Of a stretch of DNA of 53,009 nucleotides, positions 8,801 through 16,721 are shown piece after piece. The position numbers and the translations under genes are program-made. The number at the start of each line of letters is the position of its first letter. The first letter of the stretch is position 1. The notes beneath the pieces are model-generated. The model saw only the letters and a program-made list of their open reading frames with translations. It did no database searches and was not told the origin of the DNA. Origin of the DNA: Trinickia diaoshuihuensis (GTDB lineage Bacteria; Pseudomonadota; Gammaproteobacteria; Burkholderiales; Burkholderiaceae); contig NZ_QUBS01000071.1 in NCBI RefSeq assembly GCF_003390925.1, positions 1 through 53,009 of the forward strand, written 5' to 3'.

Positions 8801-9983
8801 GTTGCTGATCTAAAGTTTGTCCGGGCTGGAGATAATAGCTTGTCGCGGCGGTGTGTGTGATCTTGCCGCACGTTGTCGTTTCTTCTGTTTGCAGGTGATA
8901 GCAGTTATAAGCGCGTTGAATGATCGTATTGCGCGGCGTGTTGTTCTCGGTGTGAAACTGTGTTTCTTGGCTCGTATAGTTGTAATTCGAATCGAAAGGC
9001 CCGTTCAGCAGGCAATCTTCTGTGGCGATCCAATTTCTGCCCGAGAACGCACCAAGAAAATTCGTATTGGAAAATTTATACTGTGACGTTACGACCGGTT
9101 GCCCGCCGCCGGGATGACGTTCGAATTGCGTGGCAAACGGAAGCAGTGACGAGGGGCCGTTCTTGGCGAACGCATGCCCCCCGTTCTTGGGGTACGTCGC
9201 TTTTTCAGAGTAGCCGCCGGGTGCGGTCATGCCGGTGATCCACCGGCCCTGTGTACCGTCACCCACCGGTGCGCTAGGGAAGCTCCATTTCAACTCTCCG
9301 TCGTTCCCGGTGGCGACGATGTCCGTCAGCACTTCGCTTTGAACAGTGAACACGACACGGTACCCCTCCGTAGCATTGCCAGGAAGAATGTCGACGATGG
9401 CGGAGACATCTGAATACGTTGCCGACAGCAATGGTGTGCCATAGCCGTCGGTCACCGCCAGTAAGTTCGGGACATCGTTCGCTACCGTCCAAGAGAGTTC
9501 GAGCCACTGACCAGTACCCGTGTAGATCTTTTTGGGCAGGCAAAGGGTTGGACTGGCGCCGAGAAATTCGAGACTCCCTGATTTATGTGCCACGAGATAC
9601 CCGGTCACGTCGCTATTGCTATTTCTTTGGGTTGCAAAGGTGAAGCTTTTCAGACGCTGTTGAAGTACGGCCACGTCGCCATTACCTTCCGCTACGGCGT
9701 ATTGTTCGCCGGTGGACAAGAGCAGCGCTCGGGGTTGGGCGACGACGCCTCTGCGATAGAACGTCGTGTTCAACTTGAAGCCTTTCCCGAAACCGAAGTT
9801 CATCGTTTCGAGCGGGGAGTATCGCAGCGAGAGGGGAAGAGCAGGGCCAAGCGCTCTGTTACCGACGAACTTCCCGAGATCGATGTTCACCCCGTATAGC
9901 CCCGTGCGAGGATCGACGGCACCCGAAATTGCTGAGAGAAAGTTGGTCGCGTGCGTAACAAAACTGCTGGTGGAATTTGCCAT
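5862..9983 (-). CDS. RHS/YD-repeat shell protein lacking its core end
   Basis: A 1373-aa YD-repeat protein, expected to fold into the hollow cage that encloses toxins in RHS and Tc-type systems. The N-terminal part (DPRTGLYGV, GPALPLSLRY, GFGKGF) is typical of long bacterial RHS proteins; the middle and end carry many YD repeats (YDSFGR, YDDWGN, YDGWGRL, YDGLGR, YDNRNR). It ends with LLGADMLGSVV and YSAYGEESAVTAK, the place where a one-piece RHS or TccC protein continues into the LGFNGE...LGNGYR core end and toxin. That missing part is encoded separately by the seven downstream cap-tip genes. No signal peptide, PAAR or VgrG segment is visible. The gene starts 74 bases after the polyketide synthase gene on the same strand. 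No remnant of the core end is seen in the other frames after the stop. Confidence 0.9.
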   Translation of the reverse strand: MANSTSSFVTHATNFLSAISGAVDPRTGLYGVNIDLGKFVGNRALGPALPLSLRYSPLETMNFGFGKGFKLNTTFYRRGVVAQPRALLLSTGEQYAVAEGNGDVAVLQQRLKSFTFATQRNSNSDVTGYLVAHKSGSLEFLGASPTLCLPKKIYTGTGQWLELSWTVANDVPNLLAVTDGYGTPLLSATYSDVSAIVDILPGNATEGYRVVFTVQSEVLTDIVATGNDGELKWSFPSAPVGDGTQGRWITGMTAPGGYSEKATYPKNGGHAFAKNGPSSLLPFATQFERHPGGGQPVVTSQYKFSNTNFLGAFSGRNWIATEDCLLNGPFDSNYNYTSQETQFHTENNTPRNTIIQRAYNCYHLQTEETTTCGKITHTAATSYYLQPGQTLDQQPAYYQLPKSKAITWDNGQGKTHTETTQTTWDDWGNPLQKIDPDNVITTWSYYYERPSDQSDDNLPDDPNCPKDPSHFVRFPKWKRVDPTQVLSGLTDAPIHQIEYHFSNFSPAQNDLISRVVLKSYESHTSGGSVNNGSLVGATLLSEASYDYYGGGDAGRLKTHTFKHYPNGKSVNPYISTESFNYSSGNGPITTTHTLTSSDNQTITDNKTTSAFTGRMLSTTDLQNNVTTYTYDSFGRPKTRTLNSGSQKGFQNQWTYTNNVSSADQTGNHAGSWPFQIIQEDGKHNRICYTLDGHGQVLFIDINDRDSTDSDTYHTTEARQYDDMARPLVSTAFDYDLINGKTYSLAKTLTYDDWGNASSVAYSDNTVETTLHDFATQTVSVTKSGPNAKAGTEVTTYDYNFSKKEIKLERYLINKTPGVDAPYSTQTKEYDGLHLLRSETDQSDATGTTLNLKTQYQYDGWGRLIQTQLPDNTIVIKKYSDNSPDNHVDKITVSQKTIGTRVFDGLGRVTSKTVSGKQTQYSYKRPADTRPQYEITPDKNQLNYTYYSELSEALWTVSVGETLSQTYEYEPVSGVLNYAASTAENGSTLTNIGLYDSGRLKSETITYDDVAAPKPTFYTYTVAGSLISYQHIDNAISNISRNPQGRITSIADDNISVVPSYDGLGRMTGWTAAELVNGHPSHTLTTVIQYDDFDRETSRTVTDNRTNNAWTTTQQWYINDLLKSRAITKGKSRPTIYVYSYDNRNRLIAWDVSKLDSAGPARPMDRYGNEMLHQDFVIDSFGNITSATTTLVPTQTLRSPRKNVATFSYDQEHPCLLTSVTNTDPTYSKGGAVQYDDAGRITFDGMETHLTYDKLGRVSTANSTLTNLSGDYAYDHHNRLYREKRKDQSDPVYFYYKHEGKLDQLVNLIQGENRQRLFRSPSSAPAAQFNTGTDAGAWLLGADMLGSVVNGSDGQNTEERSYSAYGEESAVTAK

Positions 9984-10057
9984 GATCTTCTACTGCCTCC
10001 ATATTCACGATTGAAGGACGACTGTGTCGAGGATTGGCGCAGACGGCTAGACGACCG

Positions 10058-13000
10058 TCACGCCGTAGCGCCTGCATGCTTCAATACGTATTCGGACAAT
10101 TCGGCGACACTCAGGCCTCGCAAAAGCGCGAGCGGCGAAACCGCCGTTCCTGTGCGCCTGTTCAGTGTTCGAGCCAACTCAGTCGCCATCAAGGAATCGA
10201 GGCCCATCTCGTTCAGGCGGCTGCTTCCCTGCACGCGGGCGGAGTCTTCGATTCGGAGCACCGTACGCACGCTCGCGGTGACCGATTCGTAAACCAATTG
10301 CCAATGCTGGTCCGGTGGTGTTCGTTGCAATTGCCGCGTTAGCGATCCCGTATCGTCGTTCTCGAGTCGCCGGTCGTCGGCCGCCGGCCGAAGCACATCG
10401 GCGAGACGTTTGTCATAGTGTTGAGCGCCGAGTGAGTTTTGCCAGCGCGACCAATCGATATCGAATACGCCTAGGCTCGGCCAATCGCTTGCCAGTGCTC
10501 GATCCAATACGGCCAACCCACCTGCCGCCGAGATCGGACGTAATCCTTGGCCTTCCAATGCCGCTTGAACGACTGCATTTCGCGCAACGATTCCGATATC
10601 GCCGATGACACCCCACAGCACGTTGACGCCGCTCAGTCCATGTGCCCGCCGCCATTGCACCAAGCCCTCGAGAAATCCGTTCGCGGCGGCATAAGCCGAT
10701 TGACCGGCGTTGCCGAGCAGCGCGCTGACGGACGAGTACGTGATGAAAAAGTCGAGCGGACTATCGTTGAATGCGCGATGCAGATTCCACGCGCCGATCG
10801 CCTTGGCTTGAAAGACGCGCGCTATTGCCGTGTCCTCCGCTGTACTGAGGCTAGCATCCTCCACGACCGCTGCGGCATGAATCACGCCGCGTATGGTCGG
10901 CATGACTGTCTTTAGTTTTTCCAGCGATCGTTGCAACTGAGTCATATCGGCGACGTCGCATTTGACGATCCATATTGACGTACCGCTTGCTTGGAGTTTC
11001 GCTAGCGTTTGGTGCGCAAACTCGTCTGTCGGCCCGCGACGGCTCAAAATGGCGATGTATTTCGCGCCTTTCTCGGCCAACCAAGCCGCGGTCATCAGTC
11101 CTAGCCCGCTGGCCCCGCCTGTCACCATGTAGGCGCCGTCGGCTTGAACAAGAGAAGGAGAAAACTGCGTCGATACGCGATTCGTGCGAGGCAAATCGGC
11201 GCGTAAGATTCGCGAAACGTATCGCTGTCCCGCGCGGAAGGCGACCTCGCTGTCCGTTTGATAGCCATTGCACTCGGAGAACACGACGCCGGCGGCGTCG
11301 GCCGCGTCGAGCGTATCGATATCGATCGATCTGATCCGCCATGCCGGGCGTTCGACTCGCATCGTCCGCGCGAGTCCAATGAGAGCTTGCTGCCTGGGAC
11401 CGCCGTCGGCATCGTTCGCGCGGACGGCCTGTGCTCGGTAGGTGACCAGCACGACGGCGACATGGTCCTGCCGGCTGGTGCGTTCGAGTTCCTGCGATAT
11501 ATGGACGAGGTCCAATACGTCTGTGAGGCCAGTCGCTTCATGCGGATCGATCACGCGGTCGGGCTCGAGTGCCCAGAAGTATGCGATGCCGCAGATGTGG
11601 GCTGGACCGATCGCGGTTAGGACGTGCTGGATGTCCTCGCGGCAGCCCCGCCGTACAATAAAAGAGCCGTCGTCGCATCGCCGGTATGCCGAACCCATAT
11701 ATAAGTGAATGCAGGATGCTCCGTGCGCGCGGGCGCGCTCAGCCCATGCGTTTGCAATGCCGCCGGTATCGGTAAATACGAGCCATGTTTGCCCGTCTTC
11801 TGCTGTGTCCGCCGGAGAACCCATGAGCGCCGGCTCGGGCTCCCACTGCGTCTCATAGAGCCAATCGTTGGCGAGTGGCGTGGCGACGGTGTCCGGCGCA
11901 TGCAGGACACGCACCGAGATACCGCTCAACGTTGCACAGATCTCTCCGTCCGATGAGTACAGATCGAGCGATCCCACGGCCCACGCGTCATGCCACTCCG
12001 CGATCCGAGCACGACAAAGTGCTCTTGCGCCCGGTTTTCGATACCAGCGCATTTGCTGGATCGAAACGGGCAGACACAGCTTCGACGCAAACGCGGGCTG
12101 CTCTAGAACCAGCGCCAGCAGAGTTTGGAGCGCCCCATCCAACAAACACGGATGAACGAAATAGTCCATTGCGTCCGCTGCTTGCTCGTCTGCCAATTCC
12201 ATCGCCCCGATGCACTCGTCCGGTCCGATGCCAATGCGACGGAGGCAGCGAAACGCCGTGCCATACCGTAAGCCGAGCGCCTCCGCTCGCCGGTAAAAGT
12301 CTTCGACATCGGCTTCGTCGTGCGAGGCGTCGAACCAGGCCGCACCGTCCAAGCGTGTCGGGCCAATTACTTCGACTGCCGTACCGAAACTGCCTGAAAC
12401 ATATCGATTCCACGGCGCGTCGGAGGCGCGCGAGCGGCTGTACATAGCGAAGCCTTTACCGTCGCTATCCACCTGCACACGCACGAGAGGGGTCTCTTCG
12501 ATCGCCAATGCGTAATGCAAAGACAAGCGATCGATGGTGCGGACGCCATCGCGATTGGGATGCGCTAGCAAAGCCATCTCGATCGCGGCGGCGGCGGGCA
12601 GGAGCGCTTCGCCAGCGACGCAGTGATCGGGCAAGTAGGGATAAAGGTGGGCGGCCATGTCGCCGTCCCAACTGGCTTGCGGTTCGCCGATTTTCTCGCT
12701 CAACAACGGATGGCACGGCGTATCGAGGCGGTCGGCGCGCGATAAGTCGGTTTCGGTCCAAAGGCGTTGCCGATCCCATGGGTACGGAGGCAATCCGATA
12801 CGGCGACCGCAAGCGTAGTGCGTGCGCCAGTCAACGGGCGTGCCGGCGGCATAAAGCTGAGCGATGCCGCCGAGCAAGGCGGTAAGGCTTTCTTGGTCGC
12901 GCCGCTGCAGGGCGAAGCTCATGACCTGCTTGTCCGCCTGCCGAGCGCAATCCGCGATGGTCCGTGCCAGTACTGGATGGGGGCCGACCTCGGCGAATAC

Positions 13001-15439
13001 GTTCACGTTGTCGTTCAGCATGGCGGCTACTGTTTCGCCCCAGCGCACCGGCGCTCGCGCGTTGCGCCACCAATAATGCGCATCCTGCGAGCGCGACTCG
13101 ATGCGAGCTGCCGTGACGGTGGAGTAGAGCGGCGAGGCGGGCGGACGGGCGACGTGCGAATATAGCGCCGCCTTGAATTCGTCCTCCAAAGCGTCGAGGT
13201 GATGACTATGGTATGCAACGTCGGTGCTGAGGCGACGATTGAATACGTTACCGCGCGTGAGTTCATCGCCTAAACGATCGATTGCGTCTGTATCGCCCGC
13301 CAATGTGACGGAATGGGGGCCGTTGAAGGCGGCGATCACGACGCGGCCCGCTGCGGACGTCAAGTACGGGGCGACCTCGACCGATGACAATGCTACCGCG
13401 AGCATGGCCCCCTGCCCGGCGACGCGTTTCATCAACGTGCTGCGGTGATAGACGATGGACAGCGCTTCTTCGAGACTGAGCGCATTGCAAGCATAGGCGG
13501 CCGCGATTTCGCCGACACTATGGCCGACGCAGCAATCCGGCTGCAGCCCGTATGCTGCAGCCACCTCCGTCAATATGATCTGCAGGACTAAGTTCGCGAC
13601 TTGTGCTTGCTCGGGGCGCGTGATCGGATCAAGCGTGCGGACCGTAAGCAATTCAGAGAACGGTGCGCCACCGAGTTCGCGCCAAATCGTCTCGCATCGA
13701 GCGAGGGTGGCCTGCGCAACCGGCTCCTGTTCAATTAGTTCAGCTCCCATGCCTCCGAACTGGATGCCCATACCGGTATAGACGAACGCGACCTTACGTG
13801 GGCCGCCGAGCGAAGAATCGCCTTCGCGGATACTTAGCGATTCAGCCGTACGCGCCCGTTGTTCAAGTTCGTCGAGCAACTGCCTGGGGTCGTGAGCGAC
13901 AACCGCGATTCGATACGCATAATGCGGGCGATAGCGTGCCTGTGTGTAACCGATCTCGTTCAAGTCCAAGTCGGGCCTGGTTTTTAACCAATCGGCCAAT
14001 TGGCGCACGCGCGATGAAAGCGCTCGCGGGCTCTCGGCGGATACAGGAAATACCGCGGGGCGCGTTCGTGGTTCGAAAGGAGCGCGCTCGCGCGACGGCG
14101 TCTCGAGCAAAACGGCGTGCGCATTCGTACCGCCATAGCCGAACGCGTTGACCGCGGCGCCTGCTGGGCCGCTAGTCGCGGGCCACGGCATGGGTTCGCC
14201 GGGAATGCGCAAACGTAATGACTCGAAGTCGATTGCAGGATTCGGATTGTGGAGGTTCAGATGGGGAGGAATCGTGCGGTGCTCTAGGGCAAGCACTGTC
14301 TTGATGATGCTTGCGACGCCGGCCGCCGCCTCGAGATGGCCGATAGAAGTCTTGGCCGATCCGATCCACAACGGCTGGTCGCTCTGACGGCGCTGGGCGA
14401 TGCAAGTACCGATGGAATGGGCTTCGGCTTGATCGCCGGCCTGCGTCCCGGTGCCGTGCGCCTCGACGTATTGGATCTGGTCGGGGCCGATACCGGCGTC
14501 CCGCTGCACGCGGCGCATTAAGGCGATCTGCGCTTCGGCACTGGGCGATGTGATGGCGTTGGTGCGGCCGTCTTGGCCGACACCGGTGCCGGCGATCACC
14601 GCACGGATGTCGTCGCCTTCCCGTAGTGCATCGGCCAAGCGCTTCAAGACCACGACGCCGGCGCCTTCGCCTCTGCCGTATCCGTCCGCCGCGGCGTCGA
14701 ACGTTTTGCACAAACCGTCCTGTGAGAGCAATCCGGCCTTGGAAAGCGTGATCATGGTGTCGGGTCGCAGCATGACGTTCACGCCGCCGCAAAGCGCGGT
14801 GTCGCACTCTTGGTTCAACAGTGCTTGGCAAGCCAGATGAAGCGCGACCAAGGAAGATGAGCACGCCGTGTCTACGGACAGGCTAGGACCGCGCAAGTCG
14901 AATACGTGGGACAGACGATTCGATAGCATCGACATCGTATGAGCGACGGCCGTATGCGTATCGATAGCCGACCGTTGTAGCGGGCTCTGCAACTGCAGCA
15001 GGTGGTCGAGCATGAAACCACCGACGTATACGCCCGTAACGGAGCCTCGGCTCTCCGCCGCCAAGCCGCTATCTTCCAACGCTTCCCACGCGACCTCGAG
15101 TAACAGGCGTTGCTGCGGATCCATCAACATCGCTTCGCGAGGCGCGAGACGAAAAAAGCTAGCGTCGAACTGATCGAGCGGTTGCGTGAGGAAATTGCCC
15201 CGGTGCACGGTGGCGCGCCCGGGGGTATCGGGCTCGGGATGAAAGAAACGCCTGAGGCTCCACCGATCCGGCGGTACGGCCGTGGCGGCATTCACGCCGT
15301 CGACTAACGCTTTCCAATAAGCGTCGACGGAAACGGCGGTACCGGGAAAGCGGCACGCCATCCCGACGATCGCTATGCGTGCATCGTCCCGACCGGCATC
15401 GCCTGTCAAGTGTGGCGCTCGCTTCTCCGTTTGTTGCAT
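10058..15439 (-). CDS. Type I polyketide synthase, one module (KS-AT-DH-KR-ACP)
   Basis: A single-module modular or iterative PKS of 1793 aa. Domains in order: ketosynthase (DTACSSS active-site Cys, EAHGTGT, GHLEAAAG, about 25-450), acyltransferase (GHSVGE serine, VAYHS in the HAFH/YASH specificity position, so malonyl versus methylmalonyl is unclear, about 535-850), dehydratase (HCVAGEALLP and HPCLLDGALQ, about 915-1200), a structural region plus ketoreductase (TGGASGLG, catalytic Ser-Tyr-Asn in YSSVSALL and QSAYAAAN, about 1350-1650), and ACP (GLDSL attachment serine). No enoylreductase, methyltransferase or thioesterase is present, so the product would be a partly reduced chain released by another factor. 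The ATG at 15439 has TAGGGA nine bases upstream; the ATG at 15448 lies too close to it. No phosphopantetheinyl transferase is nearby. It lies between toxin-like genes on the same strand. Confidence 0.93.
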   Translation of the reverse strand: MQQTEKRAPHLTGDAGRDDARIAIVGMACRFPGTAVSVDAYWKALVDGVNAATAVPPDRWSLRRFFHPEPDTPGRATVHRGNFLTQPLDQFDASFFRLAPREAMLMDPQQRLLLEVAWEALEDSGLAAESRGSVTGVYVGGFMLDHLLQLQSPLQRSAIDTHTAVAHTMSMLSNRLSHVFDLRGPSLSVDTACSSSLVALHLACQALLNQECDTALCGGVNVMLRPDTMITLSKAGLLSQDGLCKTFDAAADGYGRGEGAGVVVLKRLADALREGDDIRAVIAGTGVGQDGRTNAITSPSAEAQIALMRRVQRDAGIGPDQIQYVEAHGTGTQAGDQAEAHSIGTCIAQRRQSDQPLWIGSAKTSIGHLEAAAGVASIIKTVLALEHRTIPPHLNLHNPNPAIDFESLRLRIPGEPMPWPATSGPAGAAVNAFGYGGTNAHAVLLETPSRERAPFEPRTRPAVFPVSAESPRALSSRVRQLADWLKTRPDLDLNEIGYTQARYRPHYAYRIAVVAHDPRQLLDELEQRARTAESLSIREGDSSLGGPRKVAFVYTGMGIQFGGMGAELIEQEPVAQATLARCETIWRELGGAPFSELLTVRTLDPITRPEQAQVANLVLQIILTEVAAAYGLQPDCCVGHSVGEIAAAYACNALSLEEALSIVYHRSTLMKRVAGQGAMLAVALSSVEVAPYLTSAAGRVVIAAFNGPHSVTLAGDTDAIDRLGDELTRGNVFNRRLSTDVAYHSHHLDALEDEFKAALYSHVARPPASPLYSTVTAARIESRSQDAHYWWRNARAPVRWGETVAAMLNDNVNVFAEVGPHPVLARTIADCARQADKQVMSFALQRRDQESLTALLGGIAQLYAAGTPVDWRTHYACGRRIGLPPYPWDRQRLWTETDLSRADRLDTPCHPLLSEKIGEPQASWDGDMAAHLYPYLPDHCVAGEALLPAAAAIEMALLAHPNRDGVRTIDRLSLHYALAIEETPLVRVQVDSDGKGFAMYSRSRASDAPWNRYVSGSFGTAVEVIGPTRLDGAAWFDASHDEADVEDFYRRAEALGLRYGTAFRCLRRIGIGPDECIGAMELADEQAADAMDYFVHPCLLDGALQTLLALVLEQPAFASKLCLPVSIQQMRWYRKPGARALCRARIAEWHDAWAVGSLDLYSSDGEICATLSGISVRVLHAPDTVATPLANDWLYETQWEPEPALMGSPADTAEDGQTWLVFTDTGGIANAWAERARAHGASCIHLYMGSAYRRCDDGSFIVRRGCREDIQHVLTAIGPAHICGIAYFWALEPDRVIDPHEATGLTDVLDLVHISQELERTSRQDHVAVVLVTYRAQAVRANDADGGPRQQALIGLARTMRVERPAWRIRSIDIDTLDAADAAGVVFSECNGYQTDSEVAFRAGQRYVSRILRADLPRTNRVSTQFSPSLVQADGAYMVTGGASGLGLMTAAWLAEKGAKYIAILSRRGPTDEFAHQTLAKLQASGTSIWIVKCDVADMTQLQRSLEKLKTVMPTIRGVIHAAAVVEDASLSTAEDTAIARVFQAKAIGAWNLHRAFNDSPLDFFITYSSVSALLGNAGQSAYAAANGFLEGLVQWRRAHGLSGVNVLWGVIGDIGIVARNAVVQAALEGQGLRPISAAGGLAVLDRALASDWPSLGVFDIDWSRWQNSLGAQHYDKRLADVLRPAADDRRLENDDTGSLTRQLQRTPPDQHWQLVYESVTASVRTVLRIEDSARVQGSSRLNEMGLDSLMATELARTLNRRTGTAVSPLALLRGLSVAELSEYVLKHAGATA

Positions 15440-15528
15440 GGATGTCATTCCCTACAAAGGGTCTGCAATCGTGTCTTTCGCGGGCGACGATGCAAGAGCC
15501 ATCGTGTCGAAATGGCGCCGATCGGGCG

Positions 15529-16152
15529 TCAGTGGGCCGCAGATGTGTTGGATGAATCGAGTGCAACAGCGCTTGGCCTGCTTACCTCAAAAACATAATG
15601 CGGCGCCGCCAAGGCGCTCAACGTAGTTAGTTGCAACTTCGGGTTCGGCACTGTATTGATCTTCTGCTCGATTTGCTTGACGATCTGAGCGATATGGCTT
15701 CCCTCGAAAATATATTGTTTTATTTCCGGATGCGCGAGATGGAAATGATCGATGGCTGCGTAGAATACCTTGACGAAGGTCTCGTCGATAACGTGATGTT
15801 CGGGATTTGTTTCCGTGCAAATGGGCGATGTCGATACAATTTCGCCGTTGGTTTGATCGATGATGGAAACGCCGAGGTATCGATGATTTTGAGCCGGAAT
15901 GAATGATGCGCCTTTCTCTGTTTTTAGGAAATTGTTCTCGTAGCTGTAAATATCGAGATCGTGGTTATAGATGAAGTATTTGTTGAAACCAATGATGTAT
16001 CGATTTTTGTCTGCTACGACCGGAATATATTCTCCATCAAATTCGATGGGCAATTCGCTCGACGTCGAGATGCTGCCGATCCAGTTGTCATCGGAAGAAC
16101 CCTCAAAAATCGAATCGACCGTCGATCTGCGGATTTTTGCGTTAATTTGCAT
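15529..16152 (-). CDS. Hypothetical protein, 207 aa
   Basis: Not recognised. The protein is mixed alpha/beta in appearance, acidic and polar, with a segment rich in Tyr and Asn (RYIIGFNKYFIYNHDLDIY), an NGEIVSTSPIC stretch, and a helical region near residues 135-170. No signal peptide or membrane segment is seen. It sits 89 bases upstream of the polyketide synthase gene and 64 bases after the aegerolysin-like gene, on the same strand, so it is probably co-transcribed. Base use is AT-richer than the synthase gene. The ATG at 16152 was chosen; a TTG nine bases further out is the only alternative, and neither has a clear ribosome site. The ketosteroid-like or cyclase roles common next to such synthases cannot be argued from the sequence. 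Confidence 0.65.
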   Translation of the reverse strand: MQINAKIRRSTVDSIFEGSSDDNWIGSISTSSELPIEFDGEYIPVVADKNRYIIGFNKYFIYNHDLDIYSYENNFLKTEKGASFIPAQNHRYLGVSIIDQTNGEIVSTSPICTETNPEHHVIDETFVKVFYAAIDHFHLAHPEIKQYIFEGSHIAQIVKQIEQKINTVPNPKLQLTTLSALAAPHYVFEVSRPSAVALDSSNTSAAH

Positions 16153-16216
16153 AATAGTCAATTTCAGTAGTGTGTATCGATTCGATGTTGACGGGTTGAG
16201 AGATTGATTAAGGCAT

Positions 16217-16651
16217 TCATTGATTCTTTCCTTGGAAGGTTACGTAATCAGATGGGTTGTCGGATGATGATGTTGCGCTCGAAGAGGTCGGGCTAGCAGA
16301 GTAGACGCTTCCGGATTGCGTGATGGTCCACGATACGCTCGTGCTTGATGAATATGGAACACTAAAATTGAGATAAAACTCAGAGTTATTCCATGATTCT
16401 CTAGATATCGTCCAAGTCGCTGTTCCAATACACCCCGTCCACAATCCTTTCGATTCCGCGGTGAAAGTTCCGCTCGAATTTGCGGAGACGTCAGTGGGTG
16501 AGCCGCCGTCGCTCCATTTTCCAGAACTTATCGTTTGGGTCTTGAATTTGAGATCCGAGTCGCTCGTATTGTTAATTGTGATTTGATACGATCGCGATGA
16601 GTTTGTGCCGCTGCCGCTTTTGATTTGATAGAAGGAGGATTCGTCTTTCAT
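16217..16651 (-). CDS. Aegerolysin/ET79-like small protein
   Basis: A 144-aa protein with the features of the aegerolysin group (Cry34/ET79-like small beta-sandwich proteins that bind membrane lipids): an early beta strand with a short polar run (YQITINNTSDSDL), SSGKWSDGG, a Ser/Gly loop before FTAESKG, a TGCIGTATW segment, and YLNFSVPYSSSTS in the place of the usual N.SWDNPY.GSNS. The length fits the family (about 130-150 aa). The last 25 residues are Ser/Thr-rich. The start is ATG at 16651 with AAGGA eight bases upstream; the longer frame begins only with TTG. Family members often act with a larger partner protein to make pores and some are insecticidal; the 333-aa gene just upstream could be such a partner. 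The assignment is by motif memory and not certain. Confidence 0.6.
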   Translation of the reverse strand: MKDESSFYQIKSGSGTNSSRSYQITINNTSDSDLKFKTQTISSGKWSDGGSPTDVSANSSGTFTAESKGLWTGCIGTATWTISRESWNNSEFYLNFSVPYSSSTSVSWTITQSGSVYSASPTSSSATSSSDNPSDYVTFQGKNQ

Positions 16652-16721
16652 GGGAAAAGTCCTTGAGGGTTCGTTTAATTTTTTCGATGACGTATCGGGC
16701 TCGAAATAAATCAAAAACTTT

